NCBI GenBank assembly: GCA_030849805.1
Contig: JASANZ010002223.1
Span: forward strand, 1-64,000
DNA length: 64,000 bases
Source of the DNA: Sergeia podlipaevii
Taxonomy: Eukaryota > Euglenozoa > Kinetoplastea > Trypanosomatida > Trypanosomatidae
Direction of reading: 5' to 3'
A program made the translations under genes and the position numbers. Below are positions 1-10,847 of this stretch, one piece after another. How positions within the stretch are numbered: position 1 is the first letter of the stretch; each line of letters opens with the position of its first letter. The notes below the pieces were generated by a model. That model was not told the origin of the DNA. It did no database searches and saw only the letters and a list, made by a program, of their open reading frames with translations.

Positions 1-985
1 GGGGAAGGGAAGGGGGAGAACAAGCACCACCTAAACAAACACATGCAAAAAAATAGAAAAAAAAAGGTAGAACAAATCATCAACAAAAACCAGAGTCAAA
101 TATATATATTATCATTAAAGCATATGCAGGCAAATTGAAGTCGTTCGTGCTCCACATATTCATTCGCCCATAGTCAATGCTAAATATATGATAAAACGCT
201 TCATCACACACACACACACACACAACACTCGCAACACATGCATTGAACAGCAAATTCACTCATGTATATCAACGAACGTAGCATGTGCACACACAAATAA
301 AGAATGCTCTCTACAGTTGCCTTTTAGGTAAATATCACCCAATATAATGAAGAAAAAAAAAAGCAGTACATGTAAATATGGAAAATACGCAGAAACGATC
401 AGCGCGCTAGCTGTACTTCGTTAGTTTTTTTTTAAAAATATTACTACATGCAAACAGGTGATAGCAAGAAAAGGAAAAAAAAAGAAGGAAAATGATACAA
501 ACATAAACACACTGCTATTGTTTGTCCATATAAATATATGTATATATGTATGCTAGCACTTGGATGGCAGCACACACGATCATCGTGCACCGTGTCGTAT
601 TGTTGAAGAGAAAAAAAAAGAGAATATAACAAGCCACAGAGTGACTTCCCTCTTCGCTTTTCCAAAATGCTTCTCTTTATAAAAAAAAAAAAACAATCAA
701 AAAGGAAATAATAACAATAATAATCATAGAACAAACGTAAGCACACACTAAGAGTCCTACGTATTCTCTGCCTCCCCCTCCCCCTCCTCGTATAAAGGTC
801 TCCTTTCATAGGCAAAAGATACACATTGAAAACGAATACATTCGCTCACCTAATCGCAAAAGAAACCTAGGTGCTTCCTCCTCTCCTCCTTGTTAAATAA
901 GTCATAAACGATTAATTTTTTTCTATTTTTTTTTAAAAATCTGTTAACAACGCAACCATAACGACATCAAACAGGCAAAACACAG

Positions 986-1024
<39 letters not shown>

Positions 1025-1123
1025 ACAACAACAACCAAAAAAGATGTCTCACATTACGTCTAACCCCCACACACTGCTGCCTTTAATCATCACTACTAAC
1101 GGACGCCTGCATATCTGAGCACC
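1..1123. other. Gene-free spacer below the mitochondrial carrier
   Basis: A/T-rich sequence with A and T runs, a CA repeat at about 205-223 and the AC repeat at 988-1020. Short open frames here (for example 444-824) are runs of Phe/Tyr/Leu from T-rich DNA and are not credible genes. It probably holds the carrier 3' UTR and signals for the next gene outside the window. Confidence 0.7.
988..1020. repeat. (AC)n microsatellite
   Basis: About 16 AC units followed by short AAC units, about 100 bp downstream of the mitochondrial carrier gene end. Confidence 0.9.
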
Positions 1124-2239
1124 CTAGCGTAGATCTGGAGCGGAGGAAGTCTCCCAGTCGCGCCATGCCTCAAGACGGTGTTTCACGGACTCGTATACAA
1201 TCATTGAAATACCAGAGACAGGCCCTGCTTTAAGCAGTGAGGCGGAGAGACCCCTGTATACACGTGACGGATGCGCCTTGATCTCTGCAAAGAGCTGTGT
1301 CTGCCTGCTCTGAACAATGGTCTTGACGGTATCCAGCGGGTACAACATCACCCACGTTACCATGGACGCGATAGCGCCTGACCAGAAGGCACGTGAGAGG
1401 GATGAAACGCTTCCCTCCTTCTTTTGCTGAACGATGAGCTTGCCGGCTGCCATCGATGTACTTGTACTATTCGCCTTAGCCTCTGGAGTAGCGACAAGGA
1501 GGCGCTCATTAAAGAACGAGTAGAGCCCCAGATAACTACCAGCGAAGAAGACGTCCTTCAGAAGATTATACCGAAAGCCACGATAGAAGCCACGAATCCC
1601 TTCATCCCTTGCAATGCTGAGTGTGCACGTCCAGGCGTTACGTGTTGCCTCCGCTGTCAGGTACTGCGTCCTAATCTTAATGACATGCATCGGACAGCCG
1701 ATAAGGGTCCCAAAGCCTCCGGCGATGGCCCCTGAGAGAGCAGGGCTGCTGCCAATACGCGCAAGAGAATGAATGGTGGAGTCGTGCATCCTCGTGGCAG
1801 CACCAGGAGCCGCAGCTCCGATACTACCTGCCGCATGGGAAGGGCTGAGCCGTTTCTTTTCCTCCGCGTTGCTGATGTTTCGCAACACGTCCCACATTGC
1901 AAACTGAAGGCTGCGCTTGGCCCCTTCCATGATGAGTGGAGGCGTGGCACCGCGGTACAGGCTGCGTGGCCCCTCGTTGGCAACCATGCGCGCCATCGTC
2001 ATAAATGTCGACCGCCCTGAGTTGGCACCTGAGGACTGAATACGTGTCTTGGCAGTGTCGAGTGGGTGGCCAAAGAGAACGGTCGCGGCGCCTTGTGCAG
2101 CACCGGGAAGGAGGGAGACACAGCCGCTGCAGAACGCGTTCAACCAGCGTGGAGGCATTGAGGTGGGAGAGGGGGACTGGCTGCTCTGTGCACTAAGCCG
2201 CAGCTCCAGTGGACCTCGTGCCGTCGTTGTTTCTGCCAT
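1124..2239 (-). CDS. Mitochondrial carrier family (SLC25) protein, 371 aa
   Basis: A six-helix inner-membrane metabolite carrier of the mitochondrial carrier family. Seen: three carrier repeats with signatures PLDTAK (residues 59-64), PMHVIK (183-188) and PLDTVK (301-306), each followed by a G-x-x-x-x-YRG type segment (YRG at 95, 219 and 328). The second signature has His where the acidic salt-bridge residue normally sits. The stretch after the first repeat, around PLIMEGAKRS (101-110), resembles the oxodicarboxylate/tricarboxylate branch of the family; the substrate is therefore inferred and weak. The length is slightly above the usual 300 aa because of a Ser/Pro-rich N-terminus and an insert near 125-160. 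I start at the ATG at 2239; the frame is open a little further upstream but without an ATG. It is the most downstream gene of the polycistron in this window. A likely trans-splice AG after a pyrimidine tract lies at 2371-2372. Confidence 0.9.
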   Translation of the reverse strand: MAETTTARGPLELRLSAQSSQSPSPTSMPPRWLNAFCSGCVSLLPGAAQGAATVLFGHPLDTAKTRIQSSGANSGRSTFMTMARMVANEGPRSLYRGATPPLIMEGAKRSLQFAMWDVLRNISNAEEKKRLSPSHAAGSIGAAAPGAATRMHDSTIHSLARIGSSPALSGAIAGGFGTLIGCPMHVIKIRTQYLTAEATRNAWTCTLSIARDEGIRGFYRGFRYNLLKDVFFAGSYLGLYSFFNERLLVATPEAKANSTSTSMAAGKLIVQQKKEGSVSSLSRAFWSGAIASMVTWVMLYPLDTVKTIVQSRQTQLFAEIKAHPSRVYRGLSASLLKAGPVSGISMIVYESVKHRLEAWRDWETSSAPDLR

Positions 2240-3130
2240 GACTAGTTCTATTGACGGCAATGCTCTCCTGGTATTTCAAAAAGGCGTGCCTGTCTCTCTA
2301 TCTCTCTCAATTTGCCAGAATTTTAAAAAAAACAGCAGATGGCTGCAGATATATAGCTATAAAAAAATTACTAGGAGGAAAAAAAGCAACAAAGATATTG
2401 AAAAACTCACACCCAAACAGGATATTGATGTTTCTCTATTTTTTTCGTTTCTGTTCTTGTTTTAAAATAATATAATGTATTCTTGCAAAACAGCTAATAA
2501 GTAATAAGCAACTACTATTATCAAAAATCAGCAGAAGGATATTGTTTCGTTCTAGCAGTTCCTACGCAGAGCACCAACAATTGTTTCTTTTTTTTGAATT
2601 AAAAACACACACGACACTTTGCGTCCAGTCTACCTCCAGTGTTCTCCTTCTCAGATTGAGCAAGGAATATATATATATGTGTGTTTGTGTATGTGTGTGC
2701 TGCCACTAAATGGAAGTGGTACACTGTTTAAAAAAAAAAAGGTCAAAATAAAGAGAAACAATCAAGAGAGGGAAAACGTGATGGCAAGAAATGGGAATAT
2801 CAAAGGCATCGACGCCCATTTCTGTCTTTATATAAAGAAAAAAAAATACATAAAAGCAGCAGTGCCGACACTACATTACGCCATCACATGATGCTATATA
2901 GCTAGCATTCAAAAATAACTTCTTTGTTTCAAAAGATTGATACTTTACATATAGTCGTGCATCTTCACCTAATATTTTTATTTTCTCCTATCCTTTTTTT
3001 TCTTCTTTGGATACAATCAAAAAAAAAGAAAAGAAAATATAAAATAGGTGTGCTCATGAAGCGGCAAACAACAACAACAGCAGCATACACATAGAGAAAC
3101 ACCTCTGCCATCAGCACATCTCTCCATTCA
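2240..3130. other. Spacer between twin zinc-ribbon and carrier genes
   Basis: Holds the carrier's likely acceptor (T/C tract, AG at 2371-2372) and, further up, A-rich and TG/TA-rich low-complexity sequence. No credible frame. Confidence 0.6.
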
Positions 3131-4462
3131 CTAGTAGAGGCGAGGGCCTACAGGCTTAGCGTTGTTCGCGGCGAAGGGTTTGATAGACCACTCATTATGT
3201 AGTTCGCCACATCCAGGACACGTAATAGGAAGCACGCGACCCTCAGAGTCCTGATCCATGGCCACTAGCTCTCCGTCTGCGTCAACGCGCAGCAGCCGGC
3301 GCGAGCACCGACCGCAGTAGTACGCCATTGAGCGCGTCGGCGCTTGCTGCGCACGCGGCATGGTGAAAGAGAAGGCGCCATCATTGCTAAGGGCAAGACC
3401 TAAGCGCGACAGGGCATTCTCACCGCCGGTGCCACCTCGACCTTCTAGAACAGCTCTGTGATGCTGCGAGGAGCGCAAGGACTCCACCGTCGGACCGCGA
3501 CGCGAGGAGGCAGTGCTCTCCCTAGTTCCACATCCGGATCCCGTTATTGCATCCGTGGCGGCGGCGGCGGAGGTGATACCACCACCGCTTGTGCGCAGTT
3601 CTACATAGTTATTGGACAACGTGGAGCGAATATTCGCATGATCGCCGTGCAAGTCGAAAGGCACTGCCTGGGTCCACGACGTGTGCTCCAGCTGGCAGCG
3701 CGAGCACTGTATCGGCAGCAGCTGCCCATACGCGGAGACGGCAAAGGGGAGAGGGTTGCCATCCTGATCCATAGCCAGCACGTGGTAACCACACACACCA
3801 CACTTCCATGAAATTTTCTTCTTCGGGGCAGAATCCATGATGGAGGGCGTAGGCGCTGTGGCTGCTGCTGCGGCGTCCGTGTTGTTGCCTCGTGATGATT
3901 GGCTCTCGCTTTCTGAACCACCACCTGTTCCATGTTCGCTCTCCTCACCACCGTTGACGTTGACAAAAGGCCTGCTGCTTGCAGCCGGACCACAGGCACC
4001 GTCACTCAGTGAGGAGTACGGGCCAGCGATTGTACCTTCCGTAGCGGTCAGCACGTCGTCACCGAGAGGGGAGGAGGAACTCACGCCTACTCCAGCTTGA
4101 CTGGTGTTGGCTTCGGCACAGTTGGATGGACTGTGCGGAGAAAAAGCAGACGTGACGCAGTTATTGTTGTTGCTGTTGGTGTTCCCATCGTCCTTGTCTT
4201 CTTCAGTGGCCATCGTGGCTGCGGCGGCGGCAGTGACCTGCGCCAGTGCCGCGGCAGCCTTCTCATTACTTATTGTGTGCGCTGTGTGAGAACTCTCATA
4301 CAAGTTGGCACCCCACTTGTGAGTCTCTTGTTGATCCTGCTGCTGCTGTTGTTGCTGTTGCTGTGGTGGCGGCGGCGGCATTTCACCACGCTCACCTGAG
4401 GGTACAGTTTTGGAGTTTGCGGATGACGTGGAAAGCCGTACAACGACAGATCGTGAGCTCAT
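3131..4462 (-). CDS. Twin zinc-ribbon protein, 443 aa, unknown function
   Basis: I do not recognise a named family. Seen: a disordered N-terminal half (poly-Pro, a Gln run at 34-42, Ala, Asn and Ser runs) followed by two copies of the same cysteine module. Copy 1 has C221xxC224 and C253xxC256, copy 2 has C383xxC386 and C415xxC418. In both copies the two CxxC pairs are exactly 32 residues apart, each contains an AMDQD-like stretch, and a Trp follows 10 residues after the third Cys (W263, W425). This is the pattern of two zinc ribbons. The second module is at the extreme C-terminus. I start at the ATG at 4462 (MSSRS); an in-frame hydrophobic extension up to 4537 is probably 5' UTR. A nucleic-acid or protein-binding role is only an inference from the zinc-ribbon shape. 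Confidence 0.8.
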   Translation of the reverse strand: MSSRSVVVRLSTSSANSKTVPSGERGEMPPPPPQQQQQQQQQDQQETHKWGANLYESSHTAHTISNEKAAAALAQVTAAAAATMATEEDKDDGNTNSNNNNCVTSAFSPHSPSNCAEANTSQAGVGVSSSSPLGDDVLTATEGTIAGPYSSLSDGACGPAASSRPFVNVNGGEESEHGTGGGSESESQSSRGNNTDAAAAATAPTPSIMDSAPKKKISWKCGVCGYHVLAMDQDGNPLPFAVSAYGQLLPIQCSRCQLEHTSWTQAVPFDLHGDHANIRSTLSNNYVELRTSGGGITSAAAATDAITGSGCGTRESTASSRRGPTVESLRSSQHHRAVLEGRGGTGGENALSRLGLALSNDGAFSFTMPRAQQAPTRSMAYYCGRCSRRLLRVDADGELVAMDQDSEGRVLPITCPGCGELHNEWSIKPFAANNAKPVGPRLY

Positions 4463-5645
4463 GGTGAAGATGACAAGTAAGAGGATGCAGCCCAAAATGA
4501 AAAAAAAGAGAAGCTCACTCAAAAGCACAAAAAACAAAAACTCTTAAAAAAAAAAAATGAGAGAGAGAGAGCGAGCGAGAGAAAGAGAGGTAAATAGAGC
4601 AACAAAAAATGATATTAAGAAGAAGAGCAATCGATGCAGGTATGTTGACAGCGGTAGGATAGACAGAGATCCAGCAGGCTACACTACGCACTCCAAAGAA
4701 GATACAGCACCATTTCAGACTCCCCCCTCAGCAATTTTATTATTATTATTATTTTTTTTTTTCTGTCAATTGATTACAAATGTTTCACATTTAATGTGTT
4801 TGTGATTGTTTTTCTTGACATTTTTTTCTTAACGTAATGTTGTGCCTCTTCTGCTTCATTTGGAGAAAAAAAAGAAAAAAAAAGCTGAAAGAATAGTCGT
4901 CAGCACATCTACAGATAACAGTGAAAAAAGAAAAAGCGTTCATCAACGGAGAAAGAAAGGAGGAAAAAAAAGAACAACGAACAAGCATGTATATATAAAA
5001 ATACGATTTACATAGGTAAGCTAGCTCTCCAGTAAAAAAAAAAAACAACAACAACAGAACATCGTAACCGTCAGTCAACCAAAAGAACACCAAGAGTAAA
5101 GGATTGAATAGGAAGACCTAAATAATAAATATAACCAAAGAGATAAGGAGAGGGGGGTGGGGTGCGGTGAAGCTCTACGCACAAGACCGGTCAAACGACA
5201 GGTGAAGTGCCAATTTGATTCCATCATTATATATTTATCACTGTTGAAGCTGGTACTTTGTCGGCCTCACATAAGTATTTTTTGTTTACATAGTAATGTG
5301 ACGACGGTCACCCGCTTCTGACCTCAAATTTCTAAAAAAAAAAAAAGAAAGTAAGGGAGAGCAGAAAAGGAGAGAGAGAGAGATAGAGAGAGAATGTCTC
5401 GCTGATACACATACAAAGAAACTGCTGAATACTTTTGCTACATTTTTTTTTCCCCTCTATCTCTAAGCCCTCTCTCCCCATCTGTAACATTTTGAGTCCT
5501 CCCGACGTCAACTTTCCAAGACCGCGCTCCACTCTTCCCCTCCCCGTATTCCTGCACAACATTGACAAAACACACTCTCCTCCCTACTCTCCATGACAAA
5601 TGTAGTTATAAACAAAAAATCATCTTCATCAACAGAAAAAAAAAG
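4463..5645. other. Spacer between Kelch and twin zinc-ribbon genes
   Basis: A GA-rich purine block (about 4556-4590) reads as a CT tract on the coding strand just upstream of the zinc-ribbon gene and is its probable splice signal. The rest is low-complexity 3' UTR of the Kelch gene, including a purine block at about 5335-5395. No gene seen. Confidence 0.6.
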
Positions 5646-8600
5646 TTATCTCTTCGTAGAGCGTCGCGCGCTCAATGCGCGCAGTGCCTTCTCCTCAACT
5701 ACATCATGCAGTGTTGGTACGTGAATCACAAACATGCCCCCTGCAGCCGCAACCGCCCCCTGTCCAGAGGTGCTAGCTGTGATGCTGCTCGTAGCCTTGC
5801 AAACACCCGCACCGGGATCCAACGAAGTGAATGGCTGGCTAGTTGTACTAGCGTTAGCGAGGCCACCACCTGCACCGCTAATACTGGTGCTGCGTCCTGA
5901 TATCGGGGCAGGCAATGGCACACAGCTGCTTTGTAGCAAAGACACAGACGGAGGTGGGACTTGACCTCCAATCACATACACCTCACGCAGCGGAGTCGCC
6001 AGCGCTACGTGGTGAGACCGCGCTGGCAACAAACTGATCATCTTCGGCGGGGAAGCCACATCTGCCTGCTCCCCAGAGCCTGGCGGAGGAGGGCTTACAA
6101 CCGTGAGCCGCTTTACGCTCCCCCTGCTTATACTCCCCCCCGCCACTGCTGCCACCGCCGCCAGTTGAAGCTGCTGCTGGTAAATCTCCTCCGTCACAAC
6201 GCTACCGTCAGGTCCAACGAGGGGCACCTCTGCCCGTAGCCGCACCCACCGCAGTGTCAGCGTGAGAGCACCAGAGCGTGGGTCCACCTCCAGCAGGCTG
6301 CCGCTGGCACTGTTGCTGTTGTTGCTGTTGCCGTTGCCGCCACTCACCACCTCGAGCACCCATGCGTCACTCAGCACAGCGCCACCCTCGCCGACGCCGC
6401 CGTGCATGAATATTTCACGCTCATTATGCGACATGCGGTGCCGAAGAGACGAGGAAGTAAGCGGGAAGGCGCCGTACAAGCCACGATGCGAGGGGGAGGA
6501 AGTTTGGGGGTTCGCGCTGCTCACGGGCGGCAAAGTGCTCAAGAGAAGTTGCGGAGCGCCATCGTTAGCTTCGCAAGGTGGTAGCGTACATAGGGCAGCC
6601 GCATAACGTGGTGCCGGTGCCTCACCACCGCACAGGCGCACTTGCACCCAGGCGTGAGTCTCCACATCAAACGCGCACACGTCGCCTAGCAAACGCAGAG
6701 TGGGAGCTTCCTCGTCGGCAAAATGATCGCCGAGTGTCATGCCGAGGAGCCCCGTGATGCCTCTACCGCGAACAGAGCCGCTTCTGCCCTGAGCCCTGCC
6801 AGCACTTCCAAGCGCGCTAATAGTCTTCCTCGGTTTCATGGGGTCCCCGCCGCGCTTCGCGGTGCGAGATGCACCGCGGCCAGACCCAGTTTCCTGCGTA
6901 GCCGGCACGACAAGCTGGCGGCCACCATAAATGACAATAAACCGACCTGCAAGAGAGCACGCGCTGTGCGAGGAGCGAGCAATGGGAGGTGGCACCCGTT
7001 GATAATTCGGTGAGGCGGGGTGATGGTTGAGGTTCCCAGCACTCCCAAAGGTGGCACTGCCGTGACCACCGCCACCAACAGACAGCGTGGCCAGGCTGGC
7101 CGACCGCCCGCAACCACGCTGCGCGCCACTAGTTGTTGGACGACTAGGGCTCCCGCTGTCTCCATTGGTGGCCGTCTCGAAGGAGGCCATCCCTCCTAGG
7201 GCCACCACCGCGGCACCATCCGCAGCACCCGCAATGAAGGACACATCCGTTGTGGACTCTCCCTCCGCAAGCGAGACGTGTGTGCCTACCAAGGCAGTTG
7301 CGTACGCTTCGGCCGCCGCTTGAGCCTCCTTAGCAGCAAGCGCGTCCGCCACGGGGCCAGAGATGGGGGTGCAGGTCCAAGTATCCCCATAGCCCATCGT
7401 CGCACCCTTACGCGCGACTTGGTGAGTAGTGGTGGTGGGGGTGGCGATGGTAGCTCCAAGGTTGGCAACCTGCCCTCCAGCGCTGGAGTGCTCGCCACCA
7501 ATGCTAGGCACGTCGACGAGCCCGCTGCCGATCAAGGAGGTCATCAGTGCTGCGGCCGTCACCTGTGTTGCACGCTTGCGCAGTACACGACTCAGCACAC
7601 TTCCACGATGTTTTCCACCGGTGCCTGCGTCAGTACCACTGCCCCACATCATGCTTGCTTCCTCTAGCTTCTCCTTCTCATACGCCGCCCGCAGTTCGGG
7701 GACATCTATCACGAAGAGATCGCTGGAGCAGCCACCCGCGGTGTTCCCACCAAAGACGTACAGACGGCCTCGCACGAGTGTGCCTGTGTGATTGCACAGC
7801 TCCGGCATGCCGCGGAGTTCTCCTGCAATTGGGAGAGCGGAGTAGAGAATCTCCGCGGTAGACAACTCCTTCGCAGGGCTTTGCATCGCATAGGACAGGA
7901 CGGCAGAGAGCCGGTGTGCGCCGTCCCAGCCGCCGACAAGACAGACTTCAGCAGGGCTGTGGTTCCAGCGGGCTTCGCGCTCGACTCTTCGCTCCTCCTG
8001 CAGTCGCCGCTCCTTCTCCTTCTCCGCCTGGATCTTCGCAGTGCGTCGCATTTCCTTCTCTAGCGCCTGCGCAATAGCGGTGTCGTGGGCTTGCTGGAGC
8101 GCCTGCTGGGACTGTGGAGGGCCCAAGTGGGAGCTCGCTGCCCCACGCTTGGCTCGCACTGGCTGGGCCACTGCGGCTGCAGCGCGACCAACTGGGGTGT
8201 CTTTCGAGCTAGAGGGCCTCAGCGTCAAAGCGGATGCCACCGCGGGTGGTAAGATGCTGCTGCTGCTTTCCCCAGGGTGCTGGCGTCGCGTAATGGGAGA
8301 AAGGCGTGGCACCGGTGGCTTCACGGGCTGACGAATAGACTCGCACTGTCCCGTGCCGCCCTTGCCAAATTCATCTTCCTGCTCTGCACCAGCCGCGTCG
8401 AGGCCTTCGCTCGTGCTTGGCACCAACCCATTCGCTCGCCGCTGAGACTGCGAAGGCTCCCAGAGGGGCACGACGATGCCCTGCGTAGGCCATCTCGTGG
8501 CGCCGCCGCCGCCGCAGTTCGGGTTGCCAGAGCCGCGCGTCACCACAACACCGCGTTTTTGCACTCCGAGTGGGGCGAACCAGTACTTCTCGAGCACGTT

Positions 8601-9500
8601 GTAACACTCCATAATGGGAAATGGCGTGCGCCATTCGGTCGGCAGCGCCGGCAATGGCGCGGGAGCTCCAGGCCCTCGATGATGATTGCCGCTGTCCCCG
8701 CCATGGGCGCTAGCTGCTGTAATAGTGCCGCTACTGTGCCCTGCGTTGCTGCTGATAGAATGGGGGTCTACTGCGCCTTCAAGGACAGTACCGGCGGTGC
8801 CCGTGAAAAGGGCCGCCTCCACGTGCGGGGGGGAGGGTGGGGCGGCGGTGTGGGATGCTGCGGCATTCGCCCTGGCTACCGCGGGCGGTGCCGCCACTTT
8901 CAGTGACTTCTTTGACTTGGGCGCTGGTGCGTTGGGCGAGGGGCTTCTGTCTCTCCGGGTCGGTGGCGCGTTGGGTCGCGTAGTGCCGTCCTGCCGTTGC
9001 CGCAGCGGAGACGTCGCGCTCCGCGAGGACTTGCTCGTAGCTGGCGACAGGGCGCCGTCAGTTGTTCTAAAGGGAATCGGTGTGCGGGTGTTGTGTGTTG
9101 CGGCGGAGCACCACGTGCCATCCGCCGATACTCCACTATCACTGAGGGCGTCATCAGCAAGCAGGCCCACACCGCAGTAGTGCCCACCACCACCAGCACC
9201 AGCAGCAGCGCCACCGTTCTTTGAGTCGTCATCGCTCAAGGCAGGCATGAAGCCACCGACCACGCAGATAGTCTGCTGATCTGGTGACATGAAAGCTGTG
9301 TGGCCGATGCGAGCGCCAGCGGTAGGCGCGAGGCCGGCTGGCGCATAGGTCGCGCGCTGCCACTTGTTTATCGCTTCATCTACATACACGTCCAGTACTC
9401 TAGCGGGCCCACCGAGGACGACCTGACAGCTGACAGGCGGTGCGTTGGAGGTTGTGACTACCCTGCCTCCTGCTGACCTGGATTGTCGTTTCGATGGCAT
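5646..9500 (-). CDS. Large Kelch-repeat protein, 1284 aa
   Basis: A predicted beta-propeller scaffold protein. Kelch-like blades with a GG pair preceded by hydrophobic residues are visible near residues 64-84 (ICVVGG), 518-525 (CLVGGW), 571-600 (LYVFGG followed by SSDLFVIDV), 843-862 (FIVIYGG), 938-968 (a VCAFDVETHAW strand and a PAPRYAAA turn), 1030-1052 (FMHGG then SDAWVLEV) and close to the C-terminus (VYVIGG). Between the blades are very long low-complexity inserts, notably residues 90-290 and 600-840, and a charged Arg/Glu helix at 480-512. Kelch propellers often act as substrate adaptors or cytoskeletal linkers; nothing here decides which. No BTB or F-box is visible. The start is the ATG at 9500. 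A likely trans-splice AG follows a TTTCTTCTTCTTTT tract, at 9574-9575. Confidence 0.85.
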   Translation of the reverse strand: MPSKRQSRSAGGRVVTTSNAPPVSCQVVLGGPARVLDVYVDEAINKWQRATYAPAGLAPTAGARIGHTAFMSPDQQTICVVGGFMPALSDDDSKNGGAAAGAGGGGHYCGVGLLADDALSDSGVSADGTWCSAATHNTRTPIPFRTTDGALSPATSKSSRSATSPLRQRQDGTTRPNAPPTRRDRSPSPNAPAPKSKKSLKVAAPPAVARANAAASHTAAPPSPPHVEAALFTGTAGTVLEGAVDPHSISSNAGHSSGTITAASAHGGDSGNHHRGPGAPAPLPALPTEWRTPFPIMECYNVLEKYWFAPLGVQKRGVVVTRGSGNPNCGGGGATRWPTQGIVVPLWEPSQSQRRANGLVPSTSEGLDAAGAEQEDEFGKGGTGQCESIRQPVKPPVPRLSPITRRQHPGESSSSILPPAVASALTLRPSSSKDTPVGRAAAAVAQPVRAKRGAASSHLGPPQSQQALQQAHDTAIAQALEKEMRRTAKIQAEKEKERRLQEERRVEREARWNHSPAEVCLVGGWDGAHRLSAVLSYAMQSPAKELSTAEILYSALPIAGELRGMPELCNHTGTLVRGRLYVFGGNTAGGCSSDLFVIDVPELRAAYEKEKLEEASMMWGSGTDAGTGGKHRGSVLSRVLRKRATQVTAAALMTSLIGSGLVDVPSIGGEHSSAGGQVANLGATIATPTTTTHQVARKGATMGYGDTWTCTPISGPVADALAAKEAQAAAEAYATALVGTHVSLAEGESTTDVSFIAGAADGAAVVALGGMASFETATNGDSGSPSRPTTSGAQRGCGRSASLATLSVGGGGHGSATFGSAGNLNHHPASPNYQRVPPPIARSSHSACSLAGRFIVIYGGRQLVVPATQETGSGRGASRTAKRGGDPMKPRKTISALGSAGRAQGRSGSVRGRGITGLLGMTLGDHFADEEAPTLRLLGDVCAFDVETHAWVQVRLCGGEAPAPRYAAALCTLPPCEANDGAPQLLLSTLPPVSSANPQTSSPSHRGLYGAFPLTSSSLRHRMSHNEREIFMHGGVGEGGAVLSDAWVLEVVSGGNGNSNNSNSASGSLLEVDPRSGALTLTLRWVRLRAEVPLVGPDGSVVTEEIYQQQLQLAAVAAVAGGSISRGSVKRLTVVSPPPPGSGEQADVASPPKMISLLPARSHHVALATPLREVYVIGGQVPPPSVSLLQSSCVPLPAPISGRSTSISGAGGGLANASTTSQPFTSLDPGAGVCKATSSITASTSGQGAVAAAGGMFVIHVPTLHDVVEEKALRALSARRSTKR

Positions 9501-10190
9501 CTAAAAAATAATAATAATAATAATAATAAAATACCTCTAGAACTACACACACACACTTGTCACTTGTGTTTATCTTTATATATGTATATTTAAAAGAAGA
9601 AGAAAGTGTGTGTGTGTGTGTGTGTGCCTTGCGAAAGCAGGCAGTATATGCGTGGTATAGTAGAGTGGAGAGAAAAGAGAGAAAGGAGATTTGATAATGC
9701 GGGCTTTATCTATTTTTTTTTATTTTCCTATATATGTAACCACAAAACTGAAAAAAAAAACATGCATGTGTGCATGAATAAATGAATAAATAAATAATAT
9801 ATTTATAAATATTTAAAATGAAAATGATGAAGAAAGAAGAAGTGGGATAGTATATGTAACGCACACACCAATACAAAAATAGGAAGAAATATATATATAT
9901 TGGAATGCCACAATCAAAAATTAGAGGAAGAAAACACACCAAAGAGAGGGAAGTACGCGTCCCCGCCTTGATGGCTTCCATAAATAGAAAAAAAAAACAT
10001 AGAAACGGTATGCGACCACACTCACTCTCATTACAAAGTATAGCATACTTGTGTCTCATTTTGCCTCTTCTCTAAAGCATACAACATCAGCTATACGGGA
10101 CAAGCTCATGCTGCATGCATGTGTTTATATATATATGCGTGCTCATGAGTGACGTGGGCATCAAAGAGCGTGTATGCATTTGTACCTAAC
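9501..10190. other. Spacer between DeSI-like and Kelch genes
   Basis: Contains the AAT and GT repeats, the Kelch splice signal (AG at 9574-9575), and TA-rich sequence to about 9900. The open frame at 9706-10059 is Phe/Tyr-rich low complexity and was not called. Confidence 0.6.
9507..9626. repeat. (AAT)n and (GT)n microsatellites above the Kelch gene
   Basis: An ATA/AAT repeat at 9507-9529 directly upstream of the Kelch start codon and a GT repeat at 9606-9626, either side of the predicted splice AG at 9574-9575. Confidence 0.85.
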
Positions 10191-10847
10191 TTACACATTT
10201 GCTGTCGTCGCAGAAGATTGACTCGCACATTCCATCTTATCCACTAGTACAGCTGGTGCTGCCAGCTGAGCTAACCATATGATACGGTTAACATGATACG
10301 GTATGAGTGGCGGTAATTCTGTAATACGGCCGTCCGGTAGCGTCACTTTCTCCAGATGCCATTCACGATAGAGCGAGACGCCGCCATCTTGACGGTGTTG
10401 GCGAAGACGTGTCTCAGGGGAGAGCAGTTTGCTTGCAAGCGCTTCTGCGAAGTGTTGGCAGTTGTGGTTAATGAGATGATAAGCAGTGCCAAGCCACTCC
10501 GCACTGGACGACAGCTCTCGTATCACCTTGTTCACTGCCTCGCGGCTGAGCTCCGTATATCCCAGAACGTACTGTTCCCGGAAACTATGTGGAGGACAGT
10601 TCCGAGGGCTGTTTCGAGAAACACCACTCGCTGGTGTGGTACAACGTCCGTACCACGTCTCGCTGCCGTACACCTCCACTGCAATGTGGTGAATTCCAAG
10701 ACCGAGAGAGCACAGCAGCGAGTTGGCGTCAATCACGTCGTACACACACAGCTTCACCGCGTTAGGCGAAGAAGCCCCATCTGTCTGCAGTGGCACTGCA
10801 GTCGTACCAAGCTCTACGGCGGGCTTTGACTCTGAAGAACTCAGCAT
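10191..10847 (-). CDS. PPPDE/DeSI-like thiol isopeptidase, 218 aa
   Basis: A candidate deSUMOylating or deubiquitinating cysteine isopeptidase of the PPPDE (DUF862/C97) superfamily. Seen: the strand KLCVYDVID (32-40), then GIHHIAVEVYG (51-61), which carries the catalytic His (H54 by alignment to the family pattern GxxHxxxxxxG), and NHNCQHFAEAL (127-137), which carries the catalytic Cys C130 followed by the usual aromatic residue. Length and order (His before Cys) match the family. Known family members remove SUMO from selected substrates or act as deubiquitinases; which activity applies here is not visible. The next gene upstream (11375-12544) encodes a protein with SUMO-interacting-like motifs, a suggestive neighbour. 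The start is the ATG at 10847. Confidence 0.85.
   Translation of the reverse strand: MLSSSESKPAVELGTTAVPLQTDGASSPNAVKLCVYDVIDANSLLCSLGLGIHHIAVEVYGSETWYGRCTTPASGVSRNSPRNCPPHSFREQYVLGYTELSREAVNKVIRELSSSAEWLGTAYHLINHNCQHFAEALASKLLSPETRLRQHRQDGGVSLYREWHLEKVTLPDGRITELPPLIPYHVNRIIWLAQLAAPAVLVDKMECASQSSATTANV

Noticed and set aside
444..824. Minus-strand open frame rich in Phe, Tyr and Leu
   Set aside because: Low-complexity translation of A/T runs with no credible domain; outside gene-like composition.
4463..4537. In-frame hydrophobic N-terminal extension of the twin zinc-ribbon gene
   Set aside because: Would look like a signal anchor but lies in T-rich leader sequence; the ATG at 4462 is the more likely start.
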